Positions 1 through 11,599 are shown, counted from the first letter of the stretch. The stretch is 64,000 bases of DNA from Gimesia benthica (GCF_009720525.1 NZ_CP043930.1:3380501-3444500), one strand, 5' to 3'. Notes: generated by a model not told the origin, from the sequence alone. Numbers and translations are program-made.

Positions 1-172
1 CCTGGGGTCCTTTCACCACGATGAGCTTCCCTTTCGCCTCCGAACCATCCCGGAAATTCCAGGTGCGCACTGTGAAGCGCTCGTAGCTTTCTTCTTCTGC
101 CTGCAGTGACTGTGAGAGAAACAGCGTACAGAGCAGACAGGCCAGCAGAGAGAGTTTTTGTTTCGTATTCAT
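1..172 (-). CDS. Partial exported protein, N-terminus only
   Basis: The ATG is at 172 and the frame stays open to the window edge (57 codons). The product begins with a classical signal peptide: basic MNTKQK, then a hydrophobic core LSLLACLLCTLFLSQS, with likely cleavage after LQA. The mature part starts EEESYERFTVRTWNFRDGS. The R-T-W-x-F-x-D-G-S pattern resembles the small SHD1-like beta domains common in planctomycete secreted proteins, but too little is visible to assign a family. The gene is divergent from the yqgE-like gene. Confidence 0.6.
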   Translation of the reverse strand, partial: MNTKQKLSLLACLLCTLFLSQSLQAEEESYERFTVRTWNFRDGSEAKGKLIVVKGPQ

Positions 173-324
173 CGTGATAAAACCGCCCGCATCAGGAATA
201 CATAAAGTCAGCGCATTATTTGACAGATCAAACTCTACTTACAGGTTACCCTACATCTGTTCAAGTTGAAATACTGTTTTTATGAAAAATCTGCAAATGA
301 GGGGCCTCCCCCACAGATCGGGGC

Positions 325-349
325 ATAATCTGCCTAACCCGCAGATTAT
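325..349. repeat. 9-bp inverted repeat in divergent intergenic region
   Basis: ATAATCTGC at 325-333 and GCAGATTAT at 341-349 form perfect 9-bp arms with a 7-nt loop. The site lies between the divergent partial gene and the yqgE-like gene, with no T-run beside it, so it could be an operator or a leader hairpin. Nothing else was recognised in the 326-nt gap. Confidence 0.4.
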
Positions 350-498
350 TGCTGTGACACGGTAAGGGCGCTGGAGGGTCTCAAATCTAACTCTGTTTTT
401 TCAGCTTTTGTCCAGATATAATGCTACCTGTTCACTCGAGGAGATTTTCCCGGACCGTCCGGAATTCAGTTCTGAACCAGAGGAGAAACATTCGCTTT

Positions 499-1065
499 AT
501 GCTGAAATCGTTAAAGGGACACTTTTTAATCGCCACCCGGAAACTTAATGATCAGAATTTTTACCGTTCCGTTGTGCTGATCGTAGAACATAACAATGAG
601 GGTGCCACCGGTCTGATTGTGAACCGTCCATCCTCGTTCTCAATCACTAATGCGCTCTCCAGATACTTTGACATGCCCAAGCTGGAAGATCTGGTTTTTA
701 TGGGCGGTCCTGTAGAGCCCAACGGTATGTTTGCCCTGCATAATGCCGGCGATCTGGAAAAAGCCAAAGACGCCATCGTTCCCGGCCTGTTCATGGGCAG
801 CAGTCCCGAGGTCTTCGAGCAGGTGGTCTGGCGGATCTCCGAAGGGGATCCCAATCTGGATTTCCGCATTTTCTTCGGCTGTGCCGGCTGGGCACCATCG
901 CAACTGGAATCTGAACTCGATCGGATGGACTGGCTCACAACCCCCGCAACCGCGGAAGACATTTTCGAAATTGATCCCTACGATCTGTGGGACACGCTGC
1001 ACGGCCGGGCGATGGAAGAACGACGTTTTCTTCCACAGGAAACCGCCCATCCCGAATGGAACTGA
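499..1065 (+). CDS. YqgE/AlgH family protein
   Basis: The 188-residue product matches the YqgE/AlgH family (DUF179) along its length. It opens with MLKSLKGHFLIATRKL, followed by the typical F-x-R-S-V-V-L-I and the G-A-T-G-L-I-V-N-R-P motif. Later come F-M-G-G-P-V and the F-F-G-C-A-G-W-x-x-x-Q-L-E segment. The family's molecular role is unresolved; AlgH was linked to alginate regulation in Pseudomonas. The frame extends upstream to an ATG at 421, but those 26 extra residues are unlike the family. The ATG at 499 follows AGGAG at 481-485 and gives the usual length. An aldose epimerase gene follows 61 nt downstream. Confidence 0.88.
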   Translation: MLKSLKGHFLIATRKLNDQNFYRSVVLIVEHNNEGATGLIVNRPSSFSITNALSRYFDMPKLEDLVFMGGPVEPNGMFALHNAGDLEKAKDAIVPGLFMGSSPEVFEQVVWRISEGDPNLDFRIFFGCAGWAPSQLESELDRMDWLTTPATAEDIFEIDPYDLWDTLHGRAMEERRFLPQETAHPEWN

Positions 1066-1126
1066 AACGAACTGCCAACCCAGTCGACACCACATATAAC
1101 ACCTGGAAACGAAACGACTCTGACAC

Positions 1127-2092
1127 ATGACGCCCCTGATAATTACCGATCCGGAAACCGGCTCCACCGCTCGCATCCTGCCCGAACTGGGATTTAACTG
1201 TTACCAGTTCCACGCAATGGTCGACGGCCAATGCATCGACGTGATCGACTCCCATCCCGAGTTCGAGACCGGAGAACAACGCCCCAGCAGCAGCGGGATT
1301 CCGATCCTGTTCCCCTTCCCGAACCGGATCGCCGGAGGTCGCTTCAAGTGGGAGGGAACCGCATATGAACTCCCCCCCGAAAAAACCTATCACGACAAAA
1401 CAGGGAACGCCATTCATGGTTTCTGCCTGGACCTCCCCTGGCGAGTGATTGCCCACGAAGAAAACTTCGCCATCGCCCAGTTTCAGCTGAGCATTGATGG
1501 CAGACACCGCCTCCCCTGCTGGCCCGGCGATGCCTTTATTGAGGTCCGCTATGAAGTCAAAGGAGCCACCCTGCGGGCTGACTTCCGCATCGGGAATCCG
1601 GGCGACACCCCCATTCCCTGGGGACTGGGCACTCACCCCTACTTCAAGGTGCCGCTCTCCGCAGAGGGAAATCCGAAGAACTGCCTGATCGAGTCGCCGG
1701 CTACCGAAGAGTGGATTCTGTCTGACTGCCTGCCCACCGGAGACAAGCAGCCGATTCAGCCCGCACACGATTTACGTGAGGGTGCCTGGTTCGACCAGTT
1801 AAAAGCCGATGACATCCTCAGCGGCTTACCGGAAGACATCGATCAGTACGAATGTCTGATTATGGACGAGCAGGCGGGTCTGGTCCTCACCCAGGACTAC
1901 GACAGTCTGTTCACCGAGCTTGTCGTATTCACCCCGCCCGAGCGGAACTGCATCTGCCTGGAACCTTACACCTGTGTGACCAACGCCCTCAACCTTACCG
2001 AAAAAGCGCTGGAAACCGGACTGCGGGTACTGCCCCCCGGGTCGGAAATCAAAACCTGGATCGAAATCCGGGCCGGCAAAGTGATCGTCTGA
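1127..2092 (+). CDS. Aldose 1-epimerase family protein
   Basis: This 321-residue galactose mutarotase-like protein interconverts alpha and beta anomers of hexoses or of a related sugar. The signatures are in order: N-R-I-A-G with the substrate arginine near residue 67, the first histidine in AIHGF (H97), the second in GTHPYF (H170), and the likely catalytic base in CLEPYT (E279). There is no signal peptide, so it should act in the cytoplasm. No Shine-Dalgarno is obvious before the ATG at 1127, but family homology begins within the first residues. The next gene starts 19 nt downstream, so the two may be co-transcribed. The exact sugar is unknown. Confidence 0.85.
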   Translation: MTPLIITDPETGSTARILPELGFNCYQFHAMVDGQCIDVIDSHPEFETGEQRPSSSGIPILFPFPNRIAGGRFKWEGTAYELPPEKTYHDKTGNAIHGFCLDLPWRVIAHEENFAIAQFQLSIDGRHRLPCWPGDAFIEVRYEVKGATLRADFRIGNPGDTPIPWGLGTHPYFKVPLSAEGNPKNCLIESPATEEWILSDCLPTGDKQPIQPAHDLREGAWFDQLKADDILSGLPEDIDQYECLIMDEQAGLVLTQDYDSLFTELVVFTPPERNCICLEPYTCVTNALNLTEKALETGLRVLPPGSEIKTWIEIRAGKVIV

Positions 2093-2111
2093 TTAAGCGG
2101 AGTAACACAGT

Positions 2112-5100
2112 ATGCCCATTCGATTCGATCTGTCCCGCACGGTGGTCTGCAGCCTGATTGCGTTCCTGCTCTGTTCGCCTCTGGTCAACGCACAGTCATC
2201 CCGGGCTCCTCAATCAGGCAGCCCACAGAAAGAATCGGAACGAACCAATGCCCGGGTCCGCCAGCAACTGGGGGAAATCGAGGCCCGCTTAAAAACCCGC
2301 AACCATAAACCGGCGCATCAGCCGCTGGTCTCTGAAAAAACGAAACTGTTCTTAACCCTGGATCAATCACTCAAAGGTTCCCGAAACAATCGGGGCCCGG
2401 ACGAGTATCAATACTTATTGACCCAACTCACCCTGGTCAACGATTCGACGAAGCCGGTTAAACTGCAACGCGCGCAGGTGAAAGCATTCGTCGATGGCCA
2501 ACCTCATCCGTTCGCCGGTCTGCCCTCAAATCTCAATAACCAAAGTGTCTTACTGGGGAAAAAGCGTCAGTTACTCAGACAATTGAAATTTGAAGATGAG
2601 GTCGTCGTCCCCCCCGGTAAAGTGGGTGGCCTCTGGATTCTACTGGGCGATTTGCCTGGAGGCGCCCAGACTCCGGAGATCGAATTTCGGACGACCATCG
2701 ACCAGCAGCCACTGGCGTTGAACGTCAATCGCTTCGAACAGGGCAAACTGGATTACCAGGTCGAACTGTTGGGCCCCAGTCGCTGCCTGGCAGAACTGAC
2801 CATCACCGGAGAGCTAAACAGCATCAACATCGGCGCCCTTGTCAAAGTCGTCGATGACCTGACTCTGAAAAACGTGAAACGCTTCGTACTCTACTTCCCC
2901 AAAGATAAGGTGGAAATTGAACACGACATCAGCCAATGGCTGCCCCGCATCGCCGCTTCTCTGGGGTCGAACGCCGTCCTGGGTGTTCCCTTCCCCCTGT
3001 TTCCGTCTGTCATCACGGAACTGCACCTCGCCGGCGAAGCGTTTAAAAATATCACAGTCCCCTACCTCGGCGGGACTGCTCCCCGGGTGACACATGCAAC
3101 GGAAGAAGCAGCCATCCATGCCGCGCTGGATAGCGCCCTGGAAGTCCTCTCCCGCGACAAAATCGCCGAGCAGATCCGCACCGGTTCCCCAGCCATCAAA
3201 GCCGCAGCCCTCATCAGCGGCGGGCGACAGTTGACCAATGCAGAACTCCCCCTGGTGCTCGAGTTGACTTCCCACGAGAATCCCCGCGTCCAGGAAGCGG
3301 CATTGTATGCCCTGCGTTTTCTGGGTGATCCACGGGCATTCCAACGACTGGTGGAAGTCGCAAAGATGCCACCCGGCCCCCAGTTTGAGATGGCCATCGC
3401 CAGCCTGGCTGAGTCCCGTTATGCAGGCGGACAACAGGCGCTGCTGAAGATCCTGAAATCGCATCCGCCGGCGTCACAGAAAATCATCATCGAAGTCATT
3501 GCCCGTAATCCCCGTCCCGAGTGGGGCGCCGCGATTTACGAGTTCCTGGACAGCGACAACCGGGAGCTGCGTGAGGCAGCCATCCGGGCACTGGTTTTGA
3601 ACGGGCACCCCCGCCTGTTTGAAGTCCTCAGCGATGCCCTTAAGTCCCCCGAAGAAGAAATTCGCAATGTCGCTTTCAGGGAATTAATCAAACGCAAAGA
3701 CAATGCGAGTGAAGCCCTGGCCATGGAATATGTCCTGCAGCAGATGCAGCATTCCCTGCCCACGGGCGACATGCTCAGCTTCATCGACCGCATGAAAGAT
3801 CCGCGGGCGATCCCCCTGTTATTTCAACACCTGGAAAAAGACAAGCTGGACGCCGGCCTGAAGGTCATGCTCATCAAAACGCTGGCTTCCATCGGTGATG
3901 AATCCGTCGAAGACCGGTTTGTAAAGTATTACCCCGGTGCCCAGCAGACCGAAAAACTGCTGATCCTCTCCACGCTCCAGAAACTGGAATCGCCCCAGTT
4001 CTTTGAACTCGCCAGGCAGGCACTGGACGACAGCAATCATTCGATCGTGAACGGCGCCGTCTCCGGCCTACGAAGTTCCGATTCCAATAAAGCGGTCGAG
4101 ATTCTCGCAGAGGGTCTGACCAAAACAACCAAGTCATCGACCTGGGGTTCCATCTTCGGAGCCTTGGCCAATATCGGCACTCCCGAAGCCCGCCGCACTA
4201 TTATGGATGCCCGAATCGCTGGAACCAATGCCGACAAAAAACGGGCCGCTCAATCTGCGCTGGAGAACATTTATCAGCGTTCCCCGGGAAATCACTATCT
4301 CAAAAAAGGCGAACAGGCACATCGTCGTAAAGAGTACAAGGAAGCCGTTGAGGACTATGATACCGCGATCAGCATCGACCCGCTGCTCGTACCAGCCTAT
4401 CTGGCCAAAGCCAATACTCTGAACACCATGAAAGAGTACGACGCCGGTCTGAAAGTCGTAGAACAGGGCCTGGAAGTCGATAACATCTACGCCCGTCTGT
4501 ACGTCACCCGGGGTTTACTTTACAGCAATCAAAACAAATTCGAGGCGGCCCTGGCAGAGCTGAAGAAGGCCATCGAAATTGCGCCTCAGGATCCCTACGG
4601 TTACACCGTGCTGGCTTCGCACTACTCCCGCATGAAACAGGATGACAAGGCGCTCGCGACCTACGACGCCTGCATCAAAGTGAATCCCAAACTAATGTCG
4701 ATTTACGGCTTCAAAGCCGATCTGGAAATTGCCCTGAATCGTCCCGACGAAGCCATTAAAACGTTTGACCGGGCCATCGAAGCCAACCCCCGGCACATGA
4801 TATCCTATTCTGAAAAAATCGCCCTGTTGCGCAAACTCAATCGGGAATACCAGGCCATCGCAACCTGCGACGATGTCCTGAAAGTCGACAAAAATTCGAT
4901 CTACGCTTATATCACCAAGGCCTACATCTACCGGGACCTGAAACAGCTGGCCGATGCCATCGCTGCCTGTGACGCCGCGATCAATGTCGCCCCCAACAAC
5001 ATGGATCTCTACCTGATCAAGGCACAGACTTATAACAATGCCGAGCAGTGGGACCAGGCAATCCAGGTCTTCAATCGGGTCCTGCTAACGGAGAAAAAGG

Positions 5101-5603
5101 GTGATCAGTCGAATGAGAAAACAGAGAAAGTCCTGTTACAGGCCTATACGGGCCGCGGACATTCCCACCTGATGAAGCAGGACTGGAAGGCAGCCCAGGA
5201 AGATTTTCAGAATGCATTTGAACTGGATAAGCACGACTCACAGGCCATCACCGGACTGGCGATCTGCATGGTCTATAATCATCAGGAAGACAAAGCGATT
5301 CAGTTTGTCGAGAGTCAGTTGAATAAGTTCGAGAAGAACGACCTGTTTCATTATAACGTTGCCTGCGTGTTCGGCCGGGCGCTGGTCAACCTCAAAGACC
5401 AGCCTCAAACTCCCGCCGTCCAACAGCAGATCGCCGCTTATCAGAAAAAAGCGATCCACTACCTGGCTCTCTCTTCCCAACTCGGATTTGACGATGCCGA
5501 GTGGATGCAGAAAGACCCCGATCTGGCAGAATTGCAGAATCTGCCCGACTTTCGCAAGCTTGTTCAGCAGATTCAGAAGAAACCTGCCACCGTTAAACCG
5601 TGA
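2112..5603 (+). CDS. Exported HEAT-repeat / TPR protein
   Basis: The 1163-residue product has a signal peptide (hydrophobic VVCSLIAFLLCSPL, likely cleavage after VNA at residue 27). A beta-rich N-terminal region follows, to about residue 330. Next come HEAT-like alpha repeats with recurrent E-x-A-L-x-x-L and R-x-A-A patterns (about 340-720). The end is a TPR superhelix (about 726-1090) in which A-x-x-x-Y-x-x-A-I-x-x-D-P units repeat. The architecture suggests a periplasmic scaffold; no catalytic motif was seen. GGAG lies 9 nt before the ATG. It sits 19 nt after the epimerase gene. The function is unknown. Confidence 0.8.
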   Translation: MPIRFDLSRTVVCSLIAFLLCSPLVNAQSSRAPQSGSPQKESERTNARVRQQLGEIEARLKTRNHKPAHQPLVSEKTKLFLTLDQSLKGSRNNRGPDEYQYLLTQLTLVNDSTKPVKLQRAQVKAFVDGQPHPFAGLPSNLNNQSVLLGKKRQLLRQLKFEDEVVVPPGKVGGLWILLGDLPGGAQTPEIEFRTTIDQQPLALNVNRFEQGKLDYQVELLGPSRCLAELTITGELNSINIGALVKVVDDLTLKNVKRFVLYFPKDKVEIEHDISQWLPRIAASLGSNAVLGVPFPLFPSVITELHLAGEAFKNITVPYLGGTAPRVTHATEEAAIHAALDSALEVLSRDKIAEQIRTGSPAIKAAALISGGRQLTNAELPLVLELTSHENPRVQEAALYALRFLGDPRAFQRLVEVAKMPPGPQFEMAIASLAESRYAGGQQALLKILKSHPPASQKIIIEVIARNPRPEWGAAIYEFLDSDNRELREAAIRALVLNGHPRLFEVLSDALKSPEEEIRNVAFRELIKRKDNASEALAMEYVLQQMQHSLPTGDMLSFIDRMKDPRAIPLLFQHLEKDKLDAGLKVMLIKTLASIGDESVEDRFVKYYPGAQQTEKLLILSTLQKLESPQFFELARQALDDSNHSIVNGAVSGLRSSDSNKAVEILAEGLTKTTKSSTWGSIFGALANIGTPEARRTIMDARIAGTNADKKRAAQSALENIYQRSPGNHYLKKGEQAHRRKEYKEAVEDYDTAISIDPLLVPAYLAKANTLNTMKEYDAGLKVVEQGLEVDNIYARLYVTRGLLYSNQNKFEAALAELKKAIEIAPQDPYGYTVLASHYSRMKQDDKALATYDACIKVNPKLMSIYGFKADLEIALNRPDEAIKTFDRAIEANPRHMISYSEKIALLRKLNREYQAIATCDDVLKVDKNSIYAYITKAYIYRDLKQLADAIAACDAAINVAPNNMDLYLIKAQTYNNAEQWDQAIQVFNRVLLTEKKGDQSNEKTEKVLLQAYTGRGHSHLMKQDWKAAQEDFQNAFELDKHDSQAITGLAICMVYNHQEDKAIQFVESQLNKFEKNDLFHYNVACVFGRALVNLKDQPQTPAVQQQIAAYQKKAIHYLALSSQLGFDDAEWMQKDPDLAELQNLPDFRKLVQQIQKKPATVKP

Positions 5604-5805
5604 CACAACGGTCCCGCTAAGCCTCTATATCCGAACATCTTAGAGACACTGAGCGCATCGAGACTTTTTTGCCAGCGCCTGAACGCAGATTGCCGTTCCC
5701 GCAATTCCACCTTTGTGCTACATTTCGGCTCATCTCTGTCAGCACCTCTGATGTCCCCTGCCCTTCTCACAGTCTCATTTTCCCAGATTTTCTAAGAGTT
5801 CAGCG

Positions 5806-6888
5806 ATGCATCGTCATCCCTTCTTTACGTACAGCCTCATCCTGCTGGTAGTCTCTTCTGCGCATGTTCGTGCCGCCGAGGAGCAGACTCCGGTAAACAC
5901 CATTCTCACCCAATGGTCGGCCGCTTCGCGCTTTCTGTCTCCGGTCACACCGCAGTCCACGGTCGAGCAGTTCAAACAGCAGAACCAGGCTTATTTCAGC
6001 GGACACGAACTCGCACTGTTCTCCGAGTTTCAACAACCGGTTTCCCTCGATAAACTGAAAACCGAATACCGCTGGAAACTGATGAGTCAGTCTCAGAGCA
6101 GAATCGTCCTGCAGGGACAACCGCAGGACGCACTTACCCGCCGACTCTGTCGCCCTTTCGAACTCCAGATCAACGCCCGCTCCATGCTGCCGGAATCGCT
6201 GATGTTTCTGACACGAGAGTCAGCTCAGAAAGACCAGTTCGCTTCAATTGAGCTGACGGCGTTGAAAGTCACTCCAACCACTCGGATTCACACCAGCCCG
6301 GAACCGCAGTTCGTCAGACAGACAGTCGCGAAAGCGGTTTTCCCAGCTGCACAACTGGTACCAGCGGGTCAGTCTCCGATCAAACGGGTTGCTTTTACCA
6401 GTGATAATGACACCGAACGAAATCCAACAGAACGCCTGCAGATCGAGAAGCTGGTGACACGCTGGATTACAGAAACATCCCGTATCGATTCTGTACGGTT
6501 GGGTAACGGTATAACCATCTTCAAACGCAATCAGCGACAAACTGACGGGAAGCTGCTGTCGACTTACCGTAGTGCTTCAGACTCAACGGTCCGTGAAAAA
6601 CAGGCATTGCAGGAAGTACTGCCCGGCTGGTTGATTGACGTCGATCAGAAGTCATTTCAGATCGAATCATTCACCATTGAGCTGGATGCAGAGTCCGCTG
6701 AAGCAGCGTCTCCCTGGTTTGTCACCTTGAAGCTCAAGCCTCATCCGGATGTCCCCCGGCCCGACTGGGAAAGTGTGGAACTGGAATTCAGCAGCAGACA
6801 GGCCCTGCCCATCCGCATCAGTGAGACCAGGAATGATCGTATCTCTGAATTCCTGCTGTCGGACGTCCAGGTGCACTACGCGAAATAA
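5806..6888 (+). CDS. Exported protein of unknown function
   Basis: The 360-residue product starts with a signal peptide ([18 protein letters not shown], likely cleavage after VRA). The rest is a soluble mixed alpha/beta sequence without cysteine pairs, repeats or recognisable catalytic motifs. It resembles the many planctomycete secreted proteins of unknown role. Its last 71 nt overlap, on the opposite strand, the 3' end of the exonuclease gene. Both frames stay open and protein-like up to their stops, so the convergent overlap appears genuine. Confidence 0.65.
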   Translation: MHRHPFFTYSLILLVVSSAHVRAAEEQTPVNTILTQWSAASRFLSPVTPQSTVEQFKQQNQAYFSGHELALFSEFQQPVSLDKLKTEYRWKLMSQSQSRIVLQGQPQDALTRRLCRPFELQINARSMLPESLMFLTRESAQKDQFASIELTALKVTPTTRIHTSPEPQFVRQTVAKAVFPAAQLVPAGQSPIKRVAFTSDNDTERNPTERLQIEKLVTRWITETSRIDSVRLGNGITIFKRNQRQTDGKLLSTYRSASDSTVREKQALQEVLPGWLIDVDQKSFQIESFTIELDAESAEAASPWFVTLKLKPHPDVPRPDWESVELEFSSRQALPIRISETRNDRISEFLLSDVQVHYAK

Positions 6889-7723
6889 AATCGTATCCGC
6901 CTTTATTCCTCGGGGGCTCCCAGTCACCCCAGTGCTGCAGATAATGTTGATACGCTTTACTTTCGTTTTCCCCTGCCTCGCGTTCCAGATAACGGTAAGC
7001 CTCGGTAACGATGTCCTGTTCCTGTTCCAGGCTCAAGTGACCGGTCAACACCCGTGATCTGAGAAATACGAAGTAGGTGTCCAGGACATCACAACGACAA
7101 TAGTCATTGATTTCATCTGCCTGCCCTGCATCGTACATCTCCTGCACCTTGGAACCGTCGATGCCGGTCTTGCCCGGCTTGCCGATCAGATTCGCCAGCA
7201 GATTCAGCCCGCCCGTCATGCGGGCAGCGCCGAAGTTGGTAAACATGTCCATCAGATCGATGTGCGCGTTCGTATTATAACGATTACGAGACTGATCGAA
7301 GCTGCGGGCATCGACGTTGAACCATTCCGGTAATGCAATCCCATAGCGATACGCGGCCAGTTCCAACACCGGCAGGTCGTAGCCCCTGCCGTTAAAGGTG
7401 ACGAACGTCGGCTGTCCATAATGCCGCCAGCCCTGCCAGAACTTACCCGTAATCACATGCGGGCGATATTCGGGAGCATCCAGCACCGTCAAGTCCTGCA
7501 GACGATAGTCGGCTGTCAGTTTGGCTACCGCCACGGAAATCGGCAGCATAAATGTAGCCGGAATAAAGTTGCTGCCCGTTGCCTCAATCTGCTCTTCCTG
7601 ATATTTCGCCAGTGCATCCCCGGGTGAGAGCCCTTCGCCCGGATAACGGACCCGGGAAATCAGGTCCCCATCGGCGATCGCTTCGACATCAAATACGAGA
7701 TAAGCTACTTGAGACTGGGACAC
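6818..7723 (-). CDS. Predicted 3'-5' exonuclease, PolB-like (DnaQ fold)
   Basis: The 301-residue product carries the three exonuclease motifs of the DEDD superfamily in the PolB-like form (PF10108-type). Exo I is LVFDVEAI (D12, E14). Exo II is [13 protein letters not shown]. Exo III is [10 protein letters not shown], with the last acidic residue. It should degrade DNA from the 3' end using two metal ions, in the cytoplasm; the physiological role of this subfamily is not established. The start is GTG at 7723, with no in-frame ATG nearby and only a weak ribosome site. The last 71 nt overlap the convergent exported-protein gene. Confidence 0.85.
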   Translation of the reverse strand: MSQSQVAYLVFDVEAIADGDLISRVRYPGEGLSPGDALAKYQEEQIEATGSNFIPATFMLPISVAVAKLTADYRLQDLTVLDAPEYRPHVITGKFWQGWRHYGQPTFVTFNGRGYDLPVLELAAYRYGIALPEWFNVDARSFDQSRNRYNTNAHIDLMDMFTNFGAARMTGGLNLLANLIGKPGKTGIDGSKVQEMYDAGQADEINDYCRCDVLDTYFVFLRSRVLTGHLSLEQEQDIVTEAYRYLEREAGENESKAYQHYLQHWGDWEPPRNKGGYDFISRSAPGRPTAGIQRYDHSWSH

Positions 7724-7921
7724 GTTTTTACTCGCTTTTTCGATCTAAATAAGGATAATAGCAGTACTTAACATACAAACCCGATCAGAACTGCCAGGTC
7801 TGATCTCGTCCGACTGGGCTGAGGTGACAAACGGCCCCTTCCAATCGGTTCTGCTGATAAGTATAAACAATAAACAGCGTTTATAGCAGTTTGGTTTTTT
7901 CTTGATAAGGCTGTGGTGGAC

Positions 7922-8995
<1,074 letters not shown>

Positions 8996-9096
8996 GATCA
9001 GACAATCAGCGCGGCTCAACACCACTAAGTAAAACAATACAAGAGTACGTCTCCATTTTTGCCTGATGTTACAGGTAACCTGAATACAGGCCCGTC

Positions 9097-10245
9097 ATGT
9101 CGATTCCCGCTGCACAACGGATTTTTCTGGATAACAATTCGACCACACCACCGCTGGATGAAGTCATTGACCTGGTGGCTACGGAATACCGGACTCACTA
9201 TGCCAATCCGGGAAGCGCCCATGCAGACGGACGTCAGTCGCGCCGCGTCCTGGAAGATGCCCGCGAACTGCTGGCCTCACTGGTAGGCGCTCATCCCCAG
9301 GAAGTCATCTTTACCAGCGGAGGCTCCGAATCGATCAACCTCGCGATCCAGGGTTTCCTCCCCGGGACGGCGGGGGAAATCGCGCTCTCCGCGGGAGAGC
9401 ATCCGGCAACCGTCAATACAATCCGCAGACTGGCGCCGCGGGGTATCAGGCAGAGAGTTATCCCCCTGGAATCCGATGGTCGGATTGATGTCGCAGCTCT
9501 GGAAGAGTTCGACTGGCAGCAGATTCAACTGGCGACACTGATCCTGGCTCATAATGAAACCGGCGTCATTCAGGATGTCGCTCCACTGGCAGCAATCTGC
9601 GAGAAATACCGGATTCCCCTGCACCTGGACGGCGTGCAGGCGATTGGAAAAATCCCGTTCCATTTCCACGATTCCGGCGCTACCGCAGTCAGTCTGGCAG
9701 CTCACAAATTTCATGGGCCGCGAGGCGTGGGTGCACTGATCGTGAAAGAGAATGCACGATTACTCCCCCAGATCACCGGCGGTCATCAGGAACGAGGCAA
9801 GCGGGCGGGTACGGAACCTGTTGCCCTGGCCGCGGGGATGGCATGGGCACTGGAGTGTGCCATCCGCGATCACAGACAGCGATCAGAACAGATGGCCGCC
9901 CTTCGCGATCGCCTGCAACAGGGCCTCCAGGAACATTGCCCGCCGGTCGTGATCAATGGTTCGCTGGAGCACCGGTTACCGAACACATTGAATATTTCGT
10001 TCCCTGGACTGGACGGGGAGGCGCTGCTGATCTCCCTGGACCTGGCGGGCATTTCCTGTTCCCTGGGCAGTGCCTGTGCCAGCGGTTCCCGGGATCCCGC
10101 TCCGGTTCTGCTGGCGATGGGCTGTCCCGAGCCGGTCTATCAGTCTGCTGTCAGGCTGAGTCTCTCGTTCCTGAATACAAATGAGGAAATCGAGGAAGCG
10201 ATCCGCCGGATCAGCAGGGTCGTGCACCAGCTCAGAAGTGCATAG
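9097..10245 (+). CDS. Cysteine desulfurase, NifS/IscS type
   Basis: This 382-residue PLP enzyme takes sulfur from L-cysteine as an enzyme-bound persulfide for Fe-S clusters and thio-cofactors. The N-terminal IFLDNNSTTP, FTSGGSESINLAIQG and AHNETG are diagnostic. So are LDGVQAIGK and the PLP-lysine segment AAHKFHGPRG (near residue 203). The active-site cysteine is C327 in GSACASGS, a short class I-type loop. No scaffold gene (iscU or nifU) is adjacent, so whether it serves general Fe-S assembly or a tRNA thiolation route cannot be told. The small downstream gene is convergent. Confidence 0.92.
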   Translation: MSIPAAQRIFLDNNSTTPPLDEVIDLVATEYRTHYANPGSAHADGRQSRRVLEDARELLASLVGAHPQEVIFTSGGSESINLAIQGFLPGTAGEIALSAGEHPATVNTIRRLAPRGIRQRVIPLESDGRIDVAALEEFDWQQIQLATLILAHNETGVIQDVAPLAAICEKYRIPLHLDGVQAIGKIPFHFHDSGATAVSLAAHKFHGPRGVGALIVKENARLLPQITGGHQERGKRAGTEPVALAAGMAWALECAIRDHRQRSEQMAALRDRLQQGLQEHCPPVVINGSLEHRLPNTLNISFPGLDGEALLISLDLAGISCSLGSACASGSRDPAPVLLAMGCPEPVYQSAVRLSLSFLNTNEEIEEAIRRISRVVHQLRSA

Positions 10246-10267
10246 GCACAGGAAACAGTGCCCGGGG

Positions 10268-10540
10268 TTATTCCCCGGGATCGTCAAAAATGGTGAACTG
10301 GGGCATGGGCAGCTCAGATTCCGCCAGTTCTTTTAATTGGGCTTCAATAGTCTGGATGCGACTGGCAATCAGTTCGCGACGATGCATCCACTTCTGTTCC
10401 CAGGACTGGAACATGGATTTCAGATTTTCAGATTCGACTGCTGAGTCATGACGGGCTTTCTGAATTTTTACAAGTGATCCTCCTAATCGTGATTGGGCTT
10501 CCTTAACCTGCTGACTGATGTGTTGGGGACACAAAGGCAT
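10268..10540 (-). CDS. Small coiled-coil protein of unknown function
   Basis: The 90-residue charged product has no signal peptide or membrane segment. Heptad-like spacing of hydrophobics (about 12-75) predicts a helical coiled coil, ending in an acidic tail (IFDDPGE). The ATG at 10540 is preceded by GGGAG at suitable spacing. It is convergent with the cysteine desulfurase gene, 22 nt away. Family unrecognised. It is kept as a gene because of the ribosome site and helical composition. Confidence 0.5.
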   Translation of the reverse strand: MPLCPQHISQQVKEAQSRLGGSLVKIQKARHDSAVESENLKSMFQSWEQKWMHRRELIASRIQTIEAQLKELAESELPMPQFTIFDDPGE

Positions 10541-11388
10541 GCGATGCTGCTCCCTAAGGTATGCGATTTATGATTATGGTCTGCTGAGGATGATTTAATC
10601 CTGGCAAGCGAATGGACCGGTGCAGGTGAACTATGATTCTTCTTATTTATTCCATCAACCGTTGCGACATCATCTGTCTGACTATTCAACCACCTGCGGT
10701 TGCGGATTCGCTTTTGGTAAGATATGAAAAATGGATCGTCATTGCCGATCAGCGATCTTGAGCAATAAGCGAAGACTTTTTGCATGAACTGTTTCAGTGA
10801 GAGTGCGAACTAAGTTCATTTGTTACGACCTGCATTCATCAGAAGAATCAGCATTAACCCGTATAATCAATAACTCTGCGACAGCAGGCATAAAAAGTTG
10901 TCACCTTCGCCTGTGAACGTGATTCGTATTAACGCAAACGCAATCTGCCTGGAAACAGATTAATGATTCCTCTCTCGCCGTTATTTTATCACCAACGAAC
11001 CACTGACAATTGTTGCGACCTGCGCGACCAGTAAGTGAGTCAATCCGCACTCCCCCAATGCGCGCGAGTCACTCCCTCAAACCAACAGGCTGAATCATCG
11101 AGACAACACCAGCCAGAGTCGCTCCAGGCCCTGAGTCTTTCCCGGCATCGCGCAGAGGATGCTTCCTGGTGTTTCATAACGACGACTTCGCCATCCACTT
11201 GTAGAGGAGATCCTCACGAGCCGGCAGCGCCTGTCACTCGCTGAACGACTGACTCTTTCCCCCCTCTGGAATTCTATTCAGATCAAGCTGAGCCGAGTCG
11301 GTTTTCGAGCAGCCTGTCAAAATATGACGGTTAGCCCGACCCTGCCCGTTTCATCGCCGAGGCAACGTCCTGTCAGGTAAAACGTAAC

Positions 11389-11436
11389 GATCATGACGAC
11401 TGACTCGGTCTTTCTGTCGCTTCGCCTGTCATGATC
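11389..11436. repeat. 9-bp inverted repeat upstream of flagellin
   Basis: GATCATGAC at 11389-11397 pairs perfectly with GTCATGATC at 11428-11436 across a 30-nt loop. The loop is long for a terminator and no T-run follows, so a protein-binding site or RNA structure is more likely. It lies about 430 nt upstream of the flagellin start. Confidence 0.35.
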
Positions 11437-11591
11437 ACCATTTTCCTCTCTCACGTTAAGGCAGGTGCAGCCGAACTTTTGATGAAGGATCGGATAACAG
11501 TTACAGGTCATCCCTTCCTGCATGGGAAAACGGAGAGATCGGTTTATTTTCAAAAAAACACCAGAGTCGCTTAATTTACCCAAAGTAACAT

Positions 11592-11599
11592 TCCGATAG
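11592..11599 (+). promoter_or_regulatory. Candidate sigma-28-like -10 element of flagellin
   Basis: TCCGATAG matches the flagellar sigma factor -10 consensus GCCGATAA at 6 of 8 positions. An AT-rich TTAATTTA lies 12-13 nt upstream at 11571, where the -35 would be. It sits 267 nt before the flagellin ATG, implying a long leader. The same CCGATA core precedes the glycosyltransferase fusion and fliD. Confidence 0.35.

Noticed and set aside
640-1176. Long antisense frames under yqgE, the epimerase and similar genes
   Set aside because: These follow from codon bias of the real gene on the opposite strand; the sense products match known families.
10483-10785. 100-codon minus-strand frame upstream of the small coiled-coil gene
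   Set aside because: It overlaps the better supported coiled-coil gene in another frame and has no ribosome site or protein-like composition.
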